Shown here: positions 45,183-54,416 of the stretch, in pieces
Layout: every line of letters starts with the position of its first letter
How positions within the stretch are numbered: the first letter of the stretch is position 1
DNA from: CAYSPT01 sp964432985
Lineage (GTDB): Bacteria; Muiribacteriota; CAYSPT01
Assembly (NCBI GenBank): GCA_964432985.1
Contig: CAYSPT010000009.1
Span: 1 to 64,000 of the forward strand
DNA: 64,000 nt
Direction: 5' to 3'
Position numbers and translations under genes: made by a program
Notes under the pieces: generated by a model
Seen by the model: only the letters and a program-made list of their open reading frames with translations
Told to the model about the DNA's origin: nothing
The model's database searches: none

Positions 45183-46184
45183 TTACAGCTGCTTTTTCAC
45201 CACGTCCACAAAAGTCTTGAGGTTCAACGAAGCCATAAAGCTGAGCTCCAGCATCCGGATGTCGACACAGTCCTTGCAGGTCATGTCCCCGGGAATGGAA
45301 CGAAACGCCTCGTCGAATCCCACCTCAAACACGTTTTTGCCTTCCATTTTGTCAACCAGACGCTGGCAGGGGAACATTCTCCCGTCGGTGTCTATCCAGG
45401 CAAAGAGCTTGGGTGCGATGCAGGGAGGCCGGAATCTACCGTTATCCCGCTCTTCCGTGGAGTACCTGTTGATGAGGTAGTCAAGCGCTGTCGGAGGACT
45501 GGCAACGTGAGGATTGCTTTTTGCAATCCTTAAAAGTTTTTTGCACAACTCGATCTTGGTATCCAGGTCCAACACGAAATCGTTCTCCTGGTACATCACA
45601 TTCCGCTCGTAGAAATCCCACAGCAGAGGGATGCCAAGTTCAGCGCTGAGATCTATAAGAAAGTCGATGTGCTCGATATTATAGGGATCCCACATGACAT
45701 GCCCTTCTACTTCGATCCCGCGGTTCTTGAGCTCCTTGATATCTTTAACCGTCAGATTGTAAACCTTTTCGTTCCAGTAGCGGTACTTCAAATCGGGCGG
45801 TCCCAGCAGGGGGATGTAAATTGTGTCGCATGAATTCAGCTTGTCAATCCGCTTTCCCACCAAACAGGGAAGCACTCCGGTAATCAAACCGATTTTCTTG
45901 GCAAAATCCAGGATTTTCCCGATATCCTTCCTGCATAAAGGATCACCCCCGGTAAAAAGGATGACCTTCGTTCCCGCTTTTTTCATTTGCGTCAACAAGC
46001 TGAAAACTCTCTCCGTGGGCAGACCGGGTAGTTTCCTCCGCCAAATCTCGCAGTAATCGCACCTGCCGGGGCACTCATCGGTCAGGGAAAAAATAGTAAT
46101 TGCCGGAGTCCTCTTTCCAAGCAATGTATATTTCAACATATCAAGACCGCATCGAACCTTATTCATAAAATTTTTGCTTGCCAT
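45183..46184 (-). CDS. Radical SAM protein with SPASM-like C-terminus
   Basis: 333 residues. The 4Fe-4S motif is CPGRCDYCEIW (C-x3-C-x2-C) near 38-48, followed by VILFTGGDPLCRKDIGKIL, the GGDP stretch that contacts SAM. The C-terminal part has further Cys residues (PPCIAPKLFAWIDTDGRMFP, CQRL, MTCKDCVDIR) in the order seen in SPASM/twitch auxiliary cluster regions. Such proteins modify peptides, lipids or cofactors. It lies between two paralogous membrane proteins on the same strand (52 bases before copy 1), so it may act on a lipid-linked or membrane substrate with them. No precursor peptide is seen nearby. Confidence 0.85.
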   Translation of the reverse strand: MASKNFMNKVRCGLDMLKYTLLGKRTPAITIFSLTDECPGRCDYCEIWRRKLPGLPTERVFSLLTQMKKAGTKVILFTGGDPLCRKDIGKILDFAKKIGLITGVLPCLVGKRIDKLNSCDTIYIPLLGPPDLKYRYWNEKVYNLTVKDIKELKNRGIEVEGHVMWDPYNIEHIDFLIDLSAELGIPLLWDFYERNVMYQENDFVLDLDTKIELCKKLLRIAKSNPHVASPPTALDYLINRYSTEERDNGRFRPPCIAPKLFAWIDTDGRMFPCQRLVDKMEGKNVFEVGFDEAFRSIPGDMTCKDCVDIRMLELSFMASLNLKTFVDVVKKQL

Positions 46185-46381
46185 AATCTCTTACCACCAA
46201 TTTCATTACATATTTATTTACAAACGAGTTTCTCACACCTGTGTATCAGGATTCTTCATTATACCAAACCGAACTTAACGATTATAGCCTTTTCTCGCGG
46301 GTGATTTTATTATTCTTACGAACAGAGATGAATTTCGCTCATTGCGCTCAACAAGATTTTTGCAGAGGTTGGTTCTTAGGC

Positions 46382-46417
46382 AAGAAACGCTGCCCCGCCC
46401 GGCGATAACCGTCGTCC
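46382..46417. repeat. Duplicated 3' flank (includes a scrap of the propeller gene end)
   Basis: GGCAAGAAACGCTG at about 46382-46394 and the following 23 bases match the end of the propeller gene and its spacer at about 43096-43132 (GGCCAAGAAACGCTG). The duplication that produced the two membrane proteins therefore carried this flank along. Confidence 0.55.
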
Positions 46418-48409
46418 CTACTGTTCAGGCTTCTCGGTATCCTCCAGTTGATCCAGCAACTTGTTAAAAAGACTGTGGAAACTGCTCGATTGCTCCACCA
46501 GGACGGCGAAACTGCGGGTGTCAAGCCCTCTGGGCAGAAGGGATCTCAATGAGCCCGACTGATGCTCCCGGTAGACCTGAAACAGGTATTTTTCGCCCTC
46601 CTTCTCAAGCGGCGGCCCGAAATCCTCCTCGAAAACACGGCGGAGTTTAGCTTTTAAATACCGGTCGAACAGGTCGAAATGAAGTACCAGGTACTTGATT
46701 CTGAATTTTTTAAGCACAGCGGCAAAATCTTCCGGAGAAAGAGGAGATACGCCCGAATATTCCTTGTCGTTCGCAAACCGCTCCACCAGCAGCGACATAA
46801 GGAGCCGCAGCGGCATCCTTGAAAGCGCGGCGTAGAAAATGGGAAGGGGCGTGGGAACCGCCTTGCCGTGAACGGTCTGGCTAAACATGAAATCCACGGC
46901 GCGATTGTGATGCAGGTCGGGCGGATAGATCTCAAACAGGGCGCACTCCTCCGGATCGGCGGCGACAGTTGCATAGAAGCGCGGCATAGGAACGGGACCG
47001 GCATTGAAACGCAGATACCAGGCGGAGTAGGCTGTTTCTGCAACAACCGTTATCGCTAGCAGTATCCCCAGCACCCGGGCGACGGGCAGTTTCGAGGTGA
47101 AAAACCGGCGCAAAGCCACCGCCGCCAACATCCCGGCGGCCAGGTGAAAAACGACGAAAAACCTCCCCGGCTGCGTAAGTAACGAGGCCCCCGGTACCAC
47201 CGCGTGCATTATTCCCAGCAGCCCGGGGAACCGAGTGTGTCCTACCTGAACGGGGAAACCCAGAGCCAGTAGAAAAAAAAGCACCGCAATCACACCCCAC
47301 TTAGCCGTCTTTCTGCCTCCCAGTGCCAACCCGGCGAGAATCAGTGCCAACCGGACATACCCCAGGTAGAAACTTTTTTCGTTCCGCGAGGCTGCTGAGG
47401 ACGTTCGCAGGTTGTCGGGAAGGGTAAAAAGTGAGCGAACAGGAGTAGAAAAAGTCTGTTTCTGGATCTTCTTTTTGCCTTCCGTCGGAGCGGATTCCGC
47501 CGCCACCGCCAGTAGAAAGCTGTTCTTGAACATTTCGTAGTTGCCGAATGTAAGCAGCTTGCTATTTACATCGAGCACGTCCGCCTGGCCATGCACGGCC
47601 TCTGTGACCAGCTCGCGGCCGCCGGGAGCAGCGACGAACGCCAGCAGGCACCAGAGCAAAAAAATGACCAGAGCAGTACCCAGAACGGCAGCCAATGTTA
47701 GCGTCTCCTTGCGAGCCCGGAAACGTTTCTCCACCAGGACCGCCCCGTAGAGCACCACCGCGAGAATCAGTGCGAAATACACATAATACCCGGAGGTGCT
47801 AAAGCACAGAAAGAGCATGATGCCGGATACAATTACCTTGCTTGAAGACATCAACGGCTCTTCAAGGCAGCGTTCGAATGACAGAACAAATAACGTAATG
47901 AAGCCAAACCACAGCAGCATCGCTGTACTGTCAAGATAAATCATATTCGAGGTGACCATGTGGTAGCAGGCCAACACAGCTCCGACGACAGCCGAAACGG
48001 TATGGTTGACAGAGCGCTTGATGAGAACAAACGATATGATAAAGCTGAAAACCAATCCCCCCAGTAGCACCAGGTGACGCCGGAGGCGGAGCCCCCAGAC
48101 AGGTTTAAACACGGCGGTGATCATGGGAACAAGCCAGCTGTCACCCATACTGACATTCATCCCGAACGGATACGCGTAATACGAGGAGTAAAACGGATTG
48201 GAGCGGGTATCCCAGAAAGACTTGGCAAAACTCCAGTTGACCAATAAGCTCGTGTGATGACCGTCATGCAGTCGGGTCCCGGTGGCGTGTGTACCCAGAT
48301 GGGGCAGGATCGGAGCGGTGAACATGAGCGCTGCTGCCAGAGCAGCCAGCACTACCAGGATCCATTCTCTCCAGAATTTCCGGTTGATGAAAAACCTCGC
48401 AATACTCAC
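46418..48409 (-). CDS. Multi-pass membrane protein, glycosyltransferase-C/YfhO-like, copy 2
   Basis: 663 residues from GTG 48409, chosen because it aligns with the GTG start of copy 1 (both in ATTGTGAG, preceded by GAGTG); a TTG-started frame is 10 codons longer. Same layout as copy 1: LHDGHHTSLLVNWSFAKSFW and NPFYSSYYAYPFGMNVSMGD loop, about eleven helices, soluble C-terminal part with YLVLHFDLFDRYLKAKLRR. The C-terminal half and the first loop are the best conserved between copies, which suggests both remain functional. Upstream member of the trio with the radical SAM gene. Confidence 0.6.
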   Translation of the reverse strand: MSIARFFINRKFWREWILVVLAALAAALMFTAPILPHLGTHATGTRLHDGHHTSLLVNWSFAKSFWDTRSNPFYSSYYAYPFGMNVSMGDSWLVPMITAVFKPVWGLRLRRHLVLLGGLVFSFIISFVLIKRSVNHTVSAVVGAVLACYHMVTSNMIYLDSTAMLLWFGFITLFVLSFERCLEEPLMSSSKVIVSGIMLFLCFSTSGYYVYFALILAVVLYGAVLVEKRFRARKETLTLAAVLGTALVIFLLWCLLAFVAAPGGRELVTEAVHGQADVLDVNSKLLTFGNYEMFKNSFLLAVAAESAPTEGKKKIQKQTFSTPVRSLFTLPDNLRTSSAASRNEKSFYLGYVRLALILAGLALGGRKTAKWGVIAVLFFLLALGFPVQVGHTRFPGLLGIMHAVVPGASLLTQPGRFFVVFHLAAGMLAAVALRRFFTSKLPVARVLGILLAITVVAETAYSAWYLRFNAGPVPMPRFYATVAADPEECALFEIYPPDLHHNRAVDFMFSQTVHGKAVPTPLPIFYAALSRMPLRLLMSLLVERFANDKEYSGVSPLSPEDFAAVLKKFRIKYLVLHFDLFDRYLKAKLRRVFEEDFGPPLEKEGEKYLFQVYREHQSGSLRSLLPRGLDTRSFAVLVEQSSSFHSLFNKLLDQLEDTEKPEQ

Positions 48410-48559
48410 AATGTATGGTCCACTCTCCGGTAATAACAAATATTATACTAGATAACCAGGCTGCTTTTTGAATTAATCCTTAAGAAAGATGCACACATCA
48501 TTTATAAAAGAGCCCAGTGTTTCATATGCAATTTTGCAGCGGAGGACTAAGGGGGTCGT

Positions 48560-48588
48560 TTGATACAACCGGTATATGGTGCTATAAT
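48560..48588 (+). promoter_or_regulatory. Sigma-70-type promoter for the nucleobase permease
   Basis: TTGATA 48560-48565, 17 bases, TATAAT 48583-48588. Transcription from about 48595 excludes the long frame starting at 48517 and supports the start at 48658. Confidence 0.8.
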
Positions 48589-48657
48589 TTTCTTCATGGA
48601 AAGCTGATTTTTTCAGGCTGTGAGCATTTCAGCGATTCGGAGAAAGGGTGTCAAGCC

Positions 48658-50112
48658 ATGGATATGAGCTGTAAAGATAAGTGTAATGTCGGATCAAACA
48701 TGATCTACACTATTGACGATAAACCACCATTTATTCAGTGCCTCTTTTTGGGACTGCAGCATTATCTCACCATGTTCGGCTCCACAGTGGCCATACCCCT
48801 TATACTGGCCGGTCCCCTGGGTATCACCGACCCGCTGGATCTGGCCAAGCTTATCGGAACCATGTTTTTTGTCTCCGGGATCACCACCCTGCTGCAGTCA
48901 ACACTCGGCAATCGGCTTCCCATCGTCCAGGGTGGGACTTTCTCGTTTCTGACTCCGACCATAGCCATCTGCTCATCGGCCGCCCTGAGCAGTGCGGGCT
49001 GGGAGGTTAGAATGCAGCATGTGCAGGGAGCCATCATCATTGGAGCGGTATTCGAGATACTGCTCGGTTACTCCGGTTTGATCGGAAGACTCAAGAAAAA
49101 GATCGGCCCCATCACCATCGCGCCCACTATCGCCCTGATCGGCCTGGCGCTCTACGGATATGGTGCGCCCCAGGCGGGCAAAGACTGGCTGATTGGGGGA
49201 CTTACCATTGCCCTGATCATTCTGTTTGCCCAATTTTTGAGACACGTCAACTGCTACTTTGAGATGTTTCCCATTCTCATGGCCATCGTCACCGCCTGGA
49301 TCGTCACCTTCGCCGGTACCCATTTCGGGTTTTTCCCCGGCGCCGAGCTCAACGATGCAGGAGAGGTGATCAAAGCCGCGCACCCATCCCATGTAGACCT
49401 GAAAGCCATCGCCGATGCCGCCTGGTTCAGGATACCGTACCCGTTTCAGTGGGGCTGGCCGGTATTCAAGGTTTCGGCCATCATCGGCATGATCTCCGGG
49501 TACCTGGCCTCCATGATCGAGTCCGTGGGAGATTACTACGCCTGTGCCCGGCTCTCCGGAGCGCCAAACCCGGATGCAAAGATTATCAATCGGGGTATCG
49601 GGATGGAAGGGATAGGATGCCTTATCGCCGGGATCATCGGGACCGGCAACGGCACGACCTCGTACTCCGAGAACATCGGGGCCATCGGCCTGACCCGAGT
49701 GGCTTCCCGGCGGGTAGTGCAGTTCGGCGCCGTGCTGATGATTATCTTCGGAGCCGTCTCGAAATTCGGGGCCATATTCACTACCATCCCCAGCCCGATC
49801 GTTGGAGGTATGTACTGCGCCCTGTTCGGGATGATCGCAGCGGTGGGAATATCCAACCTGCAATTCGTCGACCTGAACTCGTCGCGCAATCTCTTCATCA
49901 TCGGATTTGCGTTCTTTATGGGCTTGAGCGTTCCCGTCTACTTCACGTCTAATCCATTGGCTCTCACATGGGCTCCGTGGCTGGCGGACATCATCAACAC
50001 CATTGGCAGCACGGGTATGGCGGTGGGAGGCATACTGGCCTTCGTGCTGGATAACACCGTTCCCGGAACCGACGAGGAACGGGGCCTTATAGAGTGGACG
50101 AAAACATCGTAG
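48658..50112 (+). CDS. NCS2/NAT-family nucleobase permease (uracil/xanthine type)
   Basis: 484 residues from ATG 48658 (AAAGGGTG about 10 bases upstream). The whole chain fits the 14-segment NCS2 carrier: LQHYLTMFGSTVAIPLILAG, GNRLPIVQGGTFSFLTP, then the signature GTGNGTTSYSENIGAIGLTR, and GGMYCALFGMIAAVGISNLQ. The GNGTTSYSENIG form is nearer the UapA/NAT branch than UraA. These carriers bring in uracil, xanthine or other oxopurines with protons or sodium. Substrate is not fixed by sequence, but 141 bases downstream begin preT-preA, so uracil or thymine uptake is the likely role. Confidence 0.85.
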   Translation: MDMSCKDKCNVGSNMIYTIDDKPPFIQCLFLGLQHYLTMFGSTVAIPLILAGPLGITDPLDLAKLIGTMFFVSGITTLLQSTLGNRLPIVQGGTFSFLTPTIAICSSAALSSAGWEVRMQHVQGAIIIGAVFEILLGYSGLIGRLKKKIGPITIAPTIALIGLALYGYGAPQAGKDWLIGGLTIALIILFAQFLRHVNCYFEMFPILMAIVTAWIVTFAGTHFGFFPGAELNDAGEVIKAAHPSHVDLKAIADAAWFRIPYPFQWGWPVFKVSAIIGMISGYLASMIESVGDYYACARLSGAPNPDAKIINRGIGMEGIGCLIAGIIGTGNGTTSYSENIGAIGLTRVASRRVVQFGAVLMIIFGAVSKFGAIFTTIPSPIVGGMYCALFGMIAAVGISNLQFVDLNSSRNLFIIGFAFFMGLSVPVYFTSNPLALTWAPWLADIINTIGSTGMAVGGILAFVLDNTVPGTDEERGLIEWTKTS

Positions 50113-50136
50113 ATCAAAAGCTGAATGATGCTTTCC

Positions 50137-50166
50137 TTGACACATTCCCAACCTACTTTTTATAAT
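50137..50166 (+). promoter_or_regulatory. Consensus sigma-70-type promoter for preT-preA
   Basis: TTGACA 50137-50142, 18 bases, TATAAT 50161-50166: both boxes are perfect. The leader from about 50173 to the GTG at 50254 is about 80 bases with no clear riboswitch fold seen by eye. Confidence 0.85.
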
Positions 50167-50253
50167 GTTTTCTAACGCTTAGCTGTATCAGTGTTCACTA
50201 TATTTTACATGGCCAGGGCCGTTTAAATCTCTACAGTATTGGAAGGTGTTACC

Positions 50254-51609
50254 GTGAAATCCGCCAAAAGAAAAGGGAAGAAGATAGAGAATCTCACCGA
50301 CATGGAAGTAGGCTACACGCTGAGCCAGGCAATTGCCGAAGCTTCGCGGTGCCTGCTGTGCTACGACGCTCCCTGCAGTACCAGCTGCCCCGCGGGGACT
50401 GATCCCGGAACCTTTATAAGAAAGCTGCATCTGAGAAACATCAAGGGCGCCATCCGGACCATCAAGAACAACAATGTCATGGGATGCGTCTGCGGGGTGA
50501 CCTGCCCCACTGAACGGCTCTGCCAGGAAGCCTGCTCAGCCACCGAACTCGATCGTCCCATAGACATAGGCAAACTGCAGCGGTTCCTGGTCGAGCACGG
50601 CTGGGAAACCGGGTTCAAACCTCTAAAGAAGGAAAAGAAAAAGAAGGAAAAGGTTGCGGTTGTAGGGTCCGGTCCCGCTGGGCTGTCCTGCGCCGCTGAG
50701 CTGGCCAAGGCCGGCTACCAGGTAACTATTTTTGAGGCGAAGGAAAAACCCGGCGGTGTGCTTCGTTACGGGGTGCCCGAGTTCAGGCTTAACCACGAGA
50801 TAGTCGACCGCGAAATCAAGGACATCACCGATCTGGGAGTAAAAATCAAGTGCAGCACCAGGATAGGGAAAGGCGGACCCTGCAAACTGGTCAAGAAAGG
50901 ATTCGGCGCGGTGTTTGTGGGGACCGGATTATGGTACCCCTACCGGTTGAACATACCGGGTTCGGACCTGGCCAATGTCACCACCGCCACCGAGTTTCTT
51001 GAAGCCAACCGTACCGGCAAGAGAAGAAAAATAAAGAAGATGGTCCAAGGGAAAAACGTGGCCATCATCGGCGGAGGCTCGGTAGCCATGGACGTGGCCA
51101 ACCTCTGCAAAGCCCTGGGCGCCGACCGGGTCTATTCTATCTGCCTTGAGGGACTGGCCGAAATACCGGCGGACAAAGAAGACCTGGACATGGCGCTTGA
51201 GAACTACATAATAATTAAACCCCAGTGCCAGGTAACGGAAATACTGGGTGAAAAAGGCAAGGTGGTCGGTGTCAAAGGGACAGAGACCCAATGGGTCAAA
51301 CCGGGAGTGTACGTTCCCGCGAACGCCAGGACGGTCCCCGGGACCGATTACCGTCTGAACGTTTCGGCGGTGGTCATGGCCATCGGTTCAGGTGCTGCAC
51401 CGGAGACATCGGAGCTATGCCCCAAGGTAAAATGTATGAAGAACAACTTGATAAAAACAAAAAAGGACGGGGTATCCACCGGCGCTGAAAAGGTGTTCGC
51501 CGGCGGTGATATCGTGCGGGGTCCGGCACTCATCGTGGATGCGGTCAAGGACGGTAAAGAAGCCGCCGCCAGGATAATCAAGATGCTGAGCAAGAAACGC
51601 AAAAAGTGA
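50254..51609 (+). CDS. preT: NAD-dependent dihydropyrimidine dehydrogenase, PreT subunit
   Basis: 451 residues from GTG 50254, with GGAAGGTG 5-6 bases upstream. N-terminal Fe-S region: ASRCLLCYDAPCSTSCPAGT and VMGCVCGVTCPTERLCQEAC, as in the N-terminal domain of DPD and small glutamate synthase subunits. FAD site VAVVGSGPAGLSCAAELAKA, GVLRYGVPEFRL, second nucleotide site VAIIGGGSVAMDVANLC, and the end GGDIVRGPALIVDAVKDG. PreT passes electrons from NADH to PreA, which reduces uracil or thymine to the dihydro form. Followed 22 bases later by preA. Confidence 0.92.
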   Translation: MKSAKRKGKKIENLTDMEVGYTLSQAIAEASRCLLCYDAPCSTSCPAGTDPGTFIRKLHLRNIKGAIRTIKNNNVMGCVCGVTCPTERLCQEACSATELDRPIDIGKLQRFLVEHGWETGFKPLKKEKKKKEKVAVVGSGPAGLSCAAELAKAGYQVTIFEAKEKPGGVLRYGVPEFRLNHEIVDREIKDITDLGVKIKCSTRIGKGGPCKLVKKGFGAVFVGTGLWYPYRLNIPGSDLANVTTATEFLEANRTGKRRKIKKMVQGKNVAIIGGGSVAMDVANLCKALGADRVYSICLEGLAEIPADKEDLDMALENYIIIKPQCQVTEILGEKGKVVGVKGTETQWVKPGVYVPANARTVPGTDYRLNVSAVVMAIGSGAAPETSELCPKVKCMKNNLIKTKKDGVSTGAEKVFAGGDIVRGPALIVDAVKDGKEAAARIIKMLSKKRKK

Positions 51610-51631
51610 GACCGGAAAGAGGAGAGAGACA

Positions 51632-52870
51632 ATGAAAGATCTAAGCATAAAGATGTGCGGAGTAACGTTCCCTACCCCGTTTCTGCTGTCTTCGTCCCCG
51701 GTCGCCAACACCGCGGAGATGATCGGACGGGCATTCGACCGGGGATTCGGCGGAGTGGCTTATAAAACCCTGGGCTTCGATAAGATCAAGATAATCCACC
51801 CGTCTCCCAGGATGGCCAAGTACAATTACGAAAGCAAAAAACTCGTGGGTCTGCAGAACGTGGAGCAGATCACCGACAGGCCGCTGAAGGACAACCTGCA
51901 GGACATCAAGTACCTGAAAAAACACTGGCCGAAGCACGTGGTAGTCACCAGCATCATGGGCTTCTCCCTGAAGGAGTGGGTAGAGCTGGCCAAGATGTCC
52001 GAGGATGTCGGCTCCGACATGCTGGAGCTCAACTTCTCCTGCCCCCATATGACGGTGGAGGGCTCGGGGATGAAGGTAGGGCAGGCCTTCGACCTCATCC
52101 AGCAATTTACCCAGGCGGTGCGCGACGTGGTCAAGATACCCATCCTGGCCAAGATGACCCCCAACATCACCGACATGAACGAGCCAGCCATGTTCGCCAA
52201 GAAAGGCGGTGCCGACGGCATTACTGCCATCAATACCGTCCGCGGCATAACCGAGGTCGGGCTCGACGACTACGTACCGCTTCCCAACGTATACGGCAGA
52301 GGGGCCATCAGCGGTTACTCGGGCCCGGCAGTCAAACCCATCGGGCTGAGGTTCATTGCCGAGATGGCCCAGAACAAGAAGCTCAACCTGCCCCTGGCTG
52401 GCTGTGGCGGAGCGGAGACCTGGATCGACGCGGTTGAGTACCTGCTGGTGGGAGCCTCGGTAATTCAGATGACCACCGGCGTTATCCACTACGGTCACCG
52501 TGTTGCCGAGGACATGTGCGAGGGGCTCTCCGACTTCATGGAGGAGAAGGGCTATAAGAAGGTCAAGGATATCGTGGGCAAGGCGCTGCCGAATCTCCAT
52601 CCCACCGATGCCTTCAACCTGAAAAAGCAGGGGGTGGCCGATTTCGACCTGGACCGCTGTATCGGATGCGGGCAGTGCTATATTGTCTGCCAGGATGCGG
52701 GGGGGCAATGTATCGAGTGGGACGGTGAGAAACGCCGTCCGGAGCAGGACCAGGAGAAGTGCCTGAGCTGCATGATCTGCTCCTTCATCTGCCCCATCGA
52801 CAACCCGGCCCTGATTACGTTCAAGCACGTGCCGGGCAAAAAAGAGGTTATCCCTCCAGTATCGAAATAG
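51632..52870 (+). CDS. preA: NAD-dependent dihydropyrimidine dehydrogenase, PreA subunit
   Basis: 412 residues; GAGGAGAGAGACA directly before the ATG. FMN-binding dihydroorotate-dehydrogenase-like barrel (VTSIMGFSLKEWVELAKM, LELNFSCPHMTVEGSGMKVG, ILAKMTPNITDMNEPAMFAK, ISGYSGPAVKPIGLRFIAEM), then a C-terminal two-cluster ferredoxin domain: CIGCGQCYIVCQD and CLSCMICSFICPI. It reduces uracil or thymine at the FMN, using electrons from PreT through the 4Fe-4S clusters. Length and layout match bacterial PreA. A strong terminator follows. Confidence 0.95.
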   Translation: MKDLSIKMCGVTFPTPFLLSSSPVANTAEMIGRAFDRGFGGVAYKTLGFDKIKIIHPSPRMAKYNYESKKLVGLQNVEQITDRPLKDNLQDIKYLKKHWPKHVVVTSIMGFSLKEWVELAKMSEDVGSDMLELNFSCPHMTVEGSGMKVGQAFDLIQQFTQAVRDVVKIPILAKMTPNITDMNEPAMFAKKGGADGITAINTVRGITEVGLDDYVPLPNVYGRGAISGYSGPAVKPIGLRFIAEMAQNKKLNLPLAGCGGAETWIDAVEYLLVGASVIQMTTGVIHYGHRVAEDMCEGLSDFMEEKGYKKVKDIVGKALPNLHPTDAFNLKKQGVADFDLDRCIGCGQCYIVCQDAGGQCIEWDGEKRRPEQDQEKCLSCMICSFICPIDNPALITFKHVPGKKEVIPPVSK

Positions 52871-52885
52871 CTAGAAAAAAAGAGA

Positions 52886-52928
52886 GACGGTTGCCGGACC
52901 ACGTTCAAACCGGCAACCGTCTTTTTTT
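52886..52928. terminator. Intrinsic terminator, probably bidirectional, between convergent operons
   Basis: Perfect 12-base stem GACGGTTGCCGG / CCGGCAACCGTC (52886-52897, 52910-52921), then TTTTTTT at 52922-52928. A-rich sequence just before the left arm gives T-run on the other strand, so it can also end the operon that stops at 53015. Confidence 0.9.
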
Positions 52929-53014
52929 CTCAGTCACTGTAAGCTGCTGCTGGGACTGTAAGTAATCCCGATACAGGCTTACTTTCAGCCGCAGCCGCTC
53001 GAAACCAGCTTACC

Positions 53015-54316
53015 TCATTTTCCCACAATCCCGAGACACTCGTCCAGGGTAGCCACGATGAAATCGCAGTCGTCTTTCGTGATGCAGAAAGGCGGTTTGA
53101 TCCGGATGGTGTTGCCGGTCATGGCCCCTTTGCCGATGAAGAGCCCCCGCTCCTTGCACAGATCCATCATCTTGAGCATCTCCTGCTTGGCCGGTTCTTT
53201 GGTCTCGCGGTTCTTTACCAGCTCGATACCCAGCATCAGGCCCATGCCGCGAACCTCGCCGATGAGTGGGTGCTTCTCCATGAGCTCGTTGAACTTGCCC
53301 TTCAGGTAATTACCCAGTTCGGTGTTCTTCTCCTTGTAGCCGTGCTTCTCGATGGCTTCGATGACCAGCCGTCCCTGGGTCATGGAAACCGGGTTCCCGC
53401 CATAGGTGGAGAAGTGGGTGACACCCCGCATGCACTCGGCGATCTCTTTGGTGGTCACAAGGCCGCCGATGGGAATACCGTTCCCCATGCCCTTGGCTAT
53501 GGTGATCATGTCAGGGGCGACGCCCCACTGCTCGATACCCCACCACTTGTCACCCGTGCGGCCATAGCCGGTTTGGACCTCGTCGCTGATGAACAACCCG
53601 CCGTACTTCTTCACGATATCGTAAACGATGGGGAAGTACTCCGGCGGCGGTGTCACCACACCGCCGAATCCCTGGATGGGTTCGGCGATGAAGGCGGCAA
53701 TCTTGCCGGAAGTAGAGTACTTGATTACATCTTCCAGCATGTAGGCGCAGCGCATCTTACAGTCCGGATAAGGTTTCTCCACCGGACAGCGGTAGCAGTA
53801 GGCGGCCGGTGCGTGCTTGACGCCGAACACATACGGCGGCGCCTGTCGCCACAGGGACTGGCCGGTAAGCGACATGGACATGAGTGACCGGCCGTGGAAG
53901 GAGTGGGTAAGAGCGATAAACTCCTGCTCCTTGGTGTAGAGCTTGGCAATGATGGCCGACAGCTCATTGGCCTCGGTGCCGCTGTTGGTAAAGAAGCATT
54001 TCTGGAAGCCCTTCGGGGCTATGGAAGCCAGCTTTTGAGCCAGCCTGACGATAGGTTCCGTGTAGTAGAGCGAAGTGATGTGCTGGAGCTTCTTCATCTG
54101 TTCCACCGCTCCCGGCATCACGTCCGGATGGCAATGCCCCACGCTGATGGTCACCACCGCGCCGAAGCCGTCCAGATATTTTTTGCCCTTATAATCGTAC
54201 ACATAAGCCCCTTCGCCCCTGACGATGTGCACCGGTTCACTGAAATACTTCATCACACTGGGCAGCAAGTGCTGCTCCCGCAGCTCTCCAATCTCCTCCG
54301 GAGTCATATACGATTC
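53015..54316 (-). CDS. Class III aminotransferase (AGXT2/beta-alanine aminotransferase-like), N-terminus in gap
   Basis: 433 codons to the stop at 53015; the start is lost in the gap, probably only a few residues. PLP-fold class III features: YDYKGKKYLDGFGAVVTISV, CFFTNSGTEANELSAIIAKL, LTHSFHGRSLMSMSLTGQ, AAFIAEPIQGFGGVVTPPPE, LFISDEVQTGYGRTG, and ITIAKGMGNGIPIGG with the PLP Lys. Closest in style to AGXT2, which uses beta-alanine and D-3-aminoisobutyrate, the end products of uracil and thymine breakdown. Last gene of the operon, so it would turn beta-alanine into malonate semialdehyde (or 3-aminoisobutyrate into methylmalonate semialdehyde). Amino acceptor (pyruvate, glyoxylate or 2-oxoglutarate) is not clear. 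Confidence 0.85.
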   Translation of the reverse strand, partial: ESYMTPEEIGELREQHLLPSVMKYFSEPVHIVRGEGAYVYDYKGKKYLDGFGAVVTISVGHCHPDVMPGAVEQMKKLQHITSLYYTEPIVRLAQKLASIAPKGFQKCFFTNSGTEANELSAIIAKLYTKEQEFIALTHSFHGRSLMSMSLTGQSLWRQAPPYVFGVKHAPAAYCYRCPVEKPYPDCKMRCAYMLEDVIKYSTSGKIAAFIAEPIQGFGGVVTPPPEYFPIVYDIVKKYGGLFISDEVQTGYGRTGDKWWGIEQWGVAPDMITIAKGMGNGIPIGGLVTTKEIAECMRGVTHFSTYGGNPVSMTQGRLVIEAIEKHGYKEKNTELGNYLKGKFNELMEKHPLIGEVRGMGLMLGIELVKNRETKEPAKQEMLKMMDLCKERGLFIGKGAMTGNTIRIKPPFCITKDDCDFIVATLDECLGIVGK

Positions 54317-54416
54317 NNNNNNNNNNNNNNNNNNNNNNNNNNNNNNNNNNNNNNNNNNNNNNNNNNNNNNNNNNNNNNNNNNNNNNNNNNNNNNNNNNNN
54401 NNNNNNNNNNNNNNNN
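54317..54416. other. Assembly gap (100 N) between dihydropyrimidinase and aminotransferase
   Basis: By chance the N run keeps frame and makes a false 905-residue fusion. Real length unknown; it should hold the last 25-40 codons of the hydrolase and the first codons of the aminotransferase. Confidence 0.99.

Noticed and set aside
48517..48657. N-terminal extension of the permease from 48517
   Set aside because: The -35/-10 boxes lie inside it, and the residues do not fit the family; the start is placed at 48658.
48973..50151. 392-codon minus-strand frame opposite the nucleobase permease
   Set aside because: Low-complexity His/Gly/Arg/Asp-rich translation typical of antisense to membrane proteins; the permease has clear family motifs and a promoter.
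51641..52828. 395-codon minus-strand frame opposite preA
   Set aside because: Shadow of preA caused by codon bias; no motif, and it would run into the facing terminator region.
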